Source: Mangifera indica
Taxonomy: Eukaryota; Streptophyta; Magnoliopsida; Sapindales; Anacardiaceae
Length of the DNA: 64,000 nt
Assembly (NCBI RefSeq): GCF_011075055.1
Contig: NC_058147.1
Location: 5,890,001 to 5,954,000, forward strand
Direction: 5' to 3'
The translations under genes and the position numbers were made by a program. This document shows, piece by piece, positions 60,599 to 64,000 of the stretch (positions within the stretch are counted from its first letter, which is position 1; each line of letters opens with the position of its first letter). The notes below the pieces were generated by a model that worked only from the letters and a program-made list of their open reading frames with translations, was not told where the DNA came from and did not search any database.

Positions 60599-62268
60599 TT
60601 AGCTTTTGCAGAACTCCATAACCCAGCTGTTGTATGCATTGCATATGACTTCACAGCCAGAAAATCCAGATCTCACAGTTAATGCCTCGAACTCCCTTTG
60701 AGTCCTCTCTTTTCCTCCTGGGTTCTGCGCCAGCATAAAAAGATCTTGCTCAAACACAATATGTGATGAAACATTATTCACAGGAAGAATTGATTCCGCG
60801 ATGATCACTTAGCCAGAGTTTGGAAGAGCTTCATAACAATTCTCGAGAAGTTTCAAGCAATGTTCATCACTCCAGTCGTGTAGTATCCACTGCAAATTTC
60901 AATCCGTTATACAAAGAAACAACTAGAAAGAAATTTCCATCTCACCAGATTAACATCAAGGACAAAAGGTTACCTTCATGAAAATGGCATCCCCTTTCGG
61001 AACGCTCACAAACATATCCCAACCCACATGTTCTACACCTGCACCACACCACCAGAAACCTTTCAGTTAGTCATAATATTTACTCTCAGCCCCTTTCCGT
61101 ATGATTTTTGGTGCATCATTTACAGAACACAAACATCAAGAGAATTCTTGTATTATCATTGACCACTGGATTTTAATCAGAATGACTGATTTAATGATAA
61201 TATCTAAATTGTATACCATCTCCCATTTGATGCATTATGAAAGATCCTGTTTATTAAAAGATGTAGACTGTAACTAAAACTGGTACCTGAATACGAGGGT
61301 GCATCAGCTAAAACATGAGGTAAATCATAATTAATGCCTTTAATGTGAGGATACTTAGAAGTGATGATATTAAGAGTGACACCAATTCCACCTCCAACAT
61401 CAACCAGCACTTTCAACCCTTCAAATCCTCTATAAATATCAAGAATTTACTTGATGATCAAGGTAGTGTGGTTTGACATTGCCTGATTAAACACCCAGTT
61501 GACCCTTTGATCTGTAGCCGGGTATTCAAATGCATTCATCCCATATGCCCTGTCGAACGGGATTCCCCCTTCTAGTATAACATCATTCAAGTGAAACCTG
61601 ATAACCAAATTAAATCAACAAAATGTCCTGAATTCGCCACTACGTAGAAAATAAAAAGCTTTAATCTAATTTATTTACATTAATCATTGAAACTGCTAAT
61701 TATCAGCACATTTACATAAGGGAACAAGTAGAGGAGTCAAAATGACAGAGTTTCTGTGAATTTAATAATCTAATAATGTATATGCATAAATGCTAAGGCT
61801 TAATCGAAATTCGCTTCTGTAACAATTTTGATGCAAAAAAATAATTAATTTAAAATAATTGAAGAAAAGGATGTACCAGCTCTCCATGAAACCCTTGTCG
61901 TGGTATAACAAGAACAAAGGAGCAACGGAGCCTCCATCTGGATTCTTAACAAGAAACTTGCAAATGGGTGCGGCACCATACACTCTCTCAACTTCGCCAT
62001 TCTCTCCGGTTCTGACGGAGCACTTGAGTACATCGTAGCTGGCCAAGAGCCGTAGCATGCGATCGAGCAAGATGGGTGCGTCGGGGTTGTTGGTAGCAAT
62101 CCTGGTGGCTATCTCCGAAGTCGAGAGGAAGACACCGTCGGTAGAGGCGGCGATGATGTCAACTAGGTTGAGCTCGAGGGCTGATTTGAGGACCATGGGA
62201 AGAACCACGGCATTTGCTAACCTGATGACTAGCTTGCCCACTTCTTCTTCCTCTCGAGCTTGCGACAT
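60599..62268 (-). pseudogene. Caffeate-type O-methyltransferase, copy 3, two nonsense codons
   Basis: Exons in transcript order: 61877-62268, 61287-61597, 60974-61038, 60599-60889. Splice sites and frame are otherwise preserved through to EFCKS-stop. Two in-frame TAA codons interrupt it: 61447-61449 (aligned to a Lys near residue 179 of copy 1, TLIIK*ILDIY) and 60809-60811 (aligned to K281, NSG*VII). Both are simple Lys-to-stop changes. It retains WILHDWSDEHC, with the pocket Trp that copies 1 and 2 lack, and VDVGGGIG. The good state of the rest suggests recent inactivation. A truncated product from exon 1 is conceivable. If either stop were an assembly error the other would still break it. 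Confidence 0.88.
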
Positions 62269-62279
62269 TTTGTTTAGTG

Positions 62280-63600
62280 ATTAAAGCGGAAGGGATGTAA
62301 CAGTGAAGATGAGAATCACAGTGAAGATGAGAATCAGCGATGGAGTGTCTTTTCTCTCTCAGGCTCCAGGCCTTCAAACATAACATGACTTACGTCCTTA
62401 GTTGACTCAAAATTTTTTATATTAATATAATAAGTTAAATGATTTTTATATCCTTTTATTAAATTATTAATAAAATAAAAATACTCTTTTACCAATTTCA
62501 CAGGCAATAAGGATGATATAATATCATATAAATAAAAATATATATATTATAAGGTATATCAAATTAATGTTATATAGTAGATATATCATTTCAATATGAT
62601 ACGTGTCTTATATATAATACATATTATCGATACAGATTGATATATTTTTTAAAGAAAATTGTGATATGATAGAGGTGTATATTAAAAATTTTAAAATTTT
62701 AAATATATTTGTGATGTTTTCTAAAATGATGACGTGTTAATTATATATTTTTATTATTTTATTTTTTAAAATTTGCATCATACAATAAGATACTTAATAT
62801 ATTATACAAAAAATTAAGTTTTCGATACACGATATGATATATAATTCAATTACCATATGCAACTTTTCTTCCACGTCTTCACGTGTCTTCACTTCACCTT
62901 CATTTTGTATTTTCTTCGAAACTAAATCTCTCTTCATTTGATCTTCCTAAGCTTGAGTTCACTTGATCTTTTTAAGCTCAAGTTTCATGTTGATTGACCG
63001 AATAAATTTGTAAATAAATTTTTAAAATTTTAAAATATTATACTTACACTCTTATAATTTTTTTTAGTTTTTAATATAGAAAATAATTAATAAATATATA
63101 AGTTAACAAAGTTTAGATATAATTTTTTTTATAAAATATGGAAAAAATACAATTTTTGAGCTAAACTTGAACCAAATTTTTGTCTTGAGATTCTACTTAC
63201 CCAACGAAATTGAGTTTATTATGTGACTCAACTCGATTGCATCCCTAATTGAAACCAATTCTCTTACAAAGTAAACCATCTTCACTCAATATCATCAACA
63301 ACAACAAACATACCATTATCGTTGCATTAAAATATTCTCTTCTCAAACTAAATACTTTTTTTTTTCCTTCTTGTATCATTCCTTCAATTTGTGGAAGATA
63401 GGGAAACTGGACAATTTCTAGGGTCCTTTTCCCTTATCATATCTCTGTCTCCTTGCAAGGAACTAACAATCAATTAACTAGAAAATTTATCTCAAATCCT
63501 ATAAAATTAACAAATATTATTGGCGACCATATATATCAACAGTCAACCTGACTGTGATGAGTACACGAAACATTTCATCAATTTCTCAAATTTAAAATCA
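62280..63600. other. AT-rich intergenic DNA, no gene seen
   Basis: 62.4-63.2 kb is almost entirely AT-rich low-complexity sequence. Short frames only. Confidence 0.5.
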
Positions 63601-63601
63601 T

Positions 63602-64000
63602 TTTTTCTTCGCTTTGTTTTTGTGTATGTATAGAATTGTGAATAAAATGATGCTTTTGAAGGAGAAGAAGAAAGAAAAGAGATGGAGATGAGAGGAGCAA
63701 AAAAATTGTTTGTGTAAACAAATGCGAGAGGAACCGCAACTAATATCGGAATCAATCAGGTACATTTCAGGTAATTCCAGGTAGGAAGTTATCTACAGAG
63801 ATTCTAGTTTCAGTTCTCAAATCTTAGGAATTGCTTGATTTTGATTTTGATTTCGATTCGTAGAGTACCCGAACCTGATCATATCTACTTAATTAATAAT
63901 ATCACTTTAAGAGGAAACACTTATACAAAGATGTTAATACATTCTTATAAGAAGGAATCTGAGATATAACATTCTTATCGTCCATCACTAGAGAAAAAGT
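63602..64000. repeat. Dispersed ~400-bp repeat, copy 2 (runs off the window)
   Basis: Matches 48530-48933 in the same orientation and continues to the last base of the window, so its right end is not visible. It contains the same left foldback arm (AAGAGGAAACACTTATA). With copy 1 it brackets the OMT cluster. Confidence 0.85.

Overview
The window is nuclear DNA of a eudicot plant. The genes carry many short GT-AG introns, the intergenic DNA is very AT-rich and full of MITEs and LTR-retrotransposon relics, and the proteins are recognisable plant ones: chlorophyllide a oxygenase, a Sec24-type COPII coat protein, the V-ATPase c subunit, BTB/POZ proteins and caffeate-type O-methyltransferases. Some protein sequences recall Sapindales-like woody eudicots, but I cannot name a species. 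Gene models were built by hand from splice consensus, reading-frame continuity and remembered family structure, so exon edges are good predictions and not transcript-proven.

Layout. 0.76-4.66 kb (+): chlorophyllide a oxygenase, 9 exons, with G-box and GATA motifs upstream. 5.28-5.61 (-): small double zinc-ribbon protein. 7.86-8.94 (-): intronless RING-H2 protein plus two broken fragments of it. 9.56-10.28: a TIR transposon with a 9-bp target duplication. 10.57-28.69 (-): an 18-kb Sec24-like gene of 24 predicted coding exons. Its introns hold a copia-type LTR element whose LTR edge forms a splice acceptor, a non-autonomous gypsy-derived element with paired LTRs, and one GC-AG intron. 29.37-30.55: a MITE and a 1-kb TIR element side by side at one target sequence.

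33.05-38.70 (-): two intact tandem BTB/POZ genes with a broken copy of the Sec24 5' end between them. This is the signature of a tandem duplication of a unit made of the Sec24 5' end and the BTB gene. 42.45-46.71 (+): V-ATPase subunit c, whose 3.6-kb second intron carries LTR debris, a PPR pseudogene fragment and the chromodomain end of a gypsy element. 48.5-50.5: a foldback element and a gypsy protease/RT relic. 52.19-62.27: an O-methyltransferase cluster with an intact inverted (tail-to-tail) pair, a third copy killed by two nonsense codons, and a small scrambled fragment. A ~400-bp repeat lies on both sides of this cluster (48.5 and 63.6 kb).

The genes do not form one pathway. CAO makes chlorophyll b, Sec24 and V-ATPase serve the endomembrane system, the BTB and RING proteins probably act in ubiquitination, and the OMTs in phenylpropanoid or related specialised metabolism. 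The most distinctive content is structural: MITE/MULE families with 9-10-bp target duplications, a retrotransposon LTR supplying a splice site in a housekeeping gene, and an expanding and decaying OMT cluster whose two intact members have lost a substrate-pocket tryptophan.
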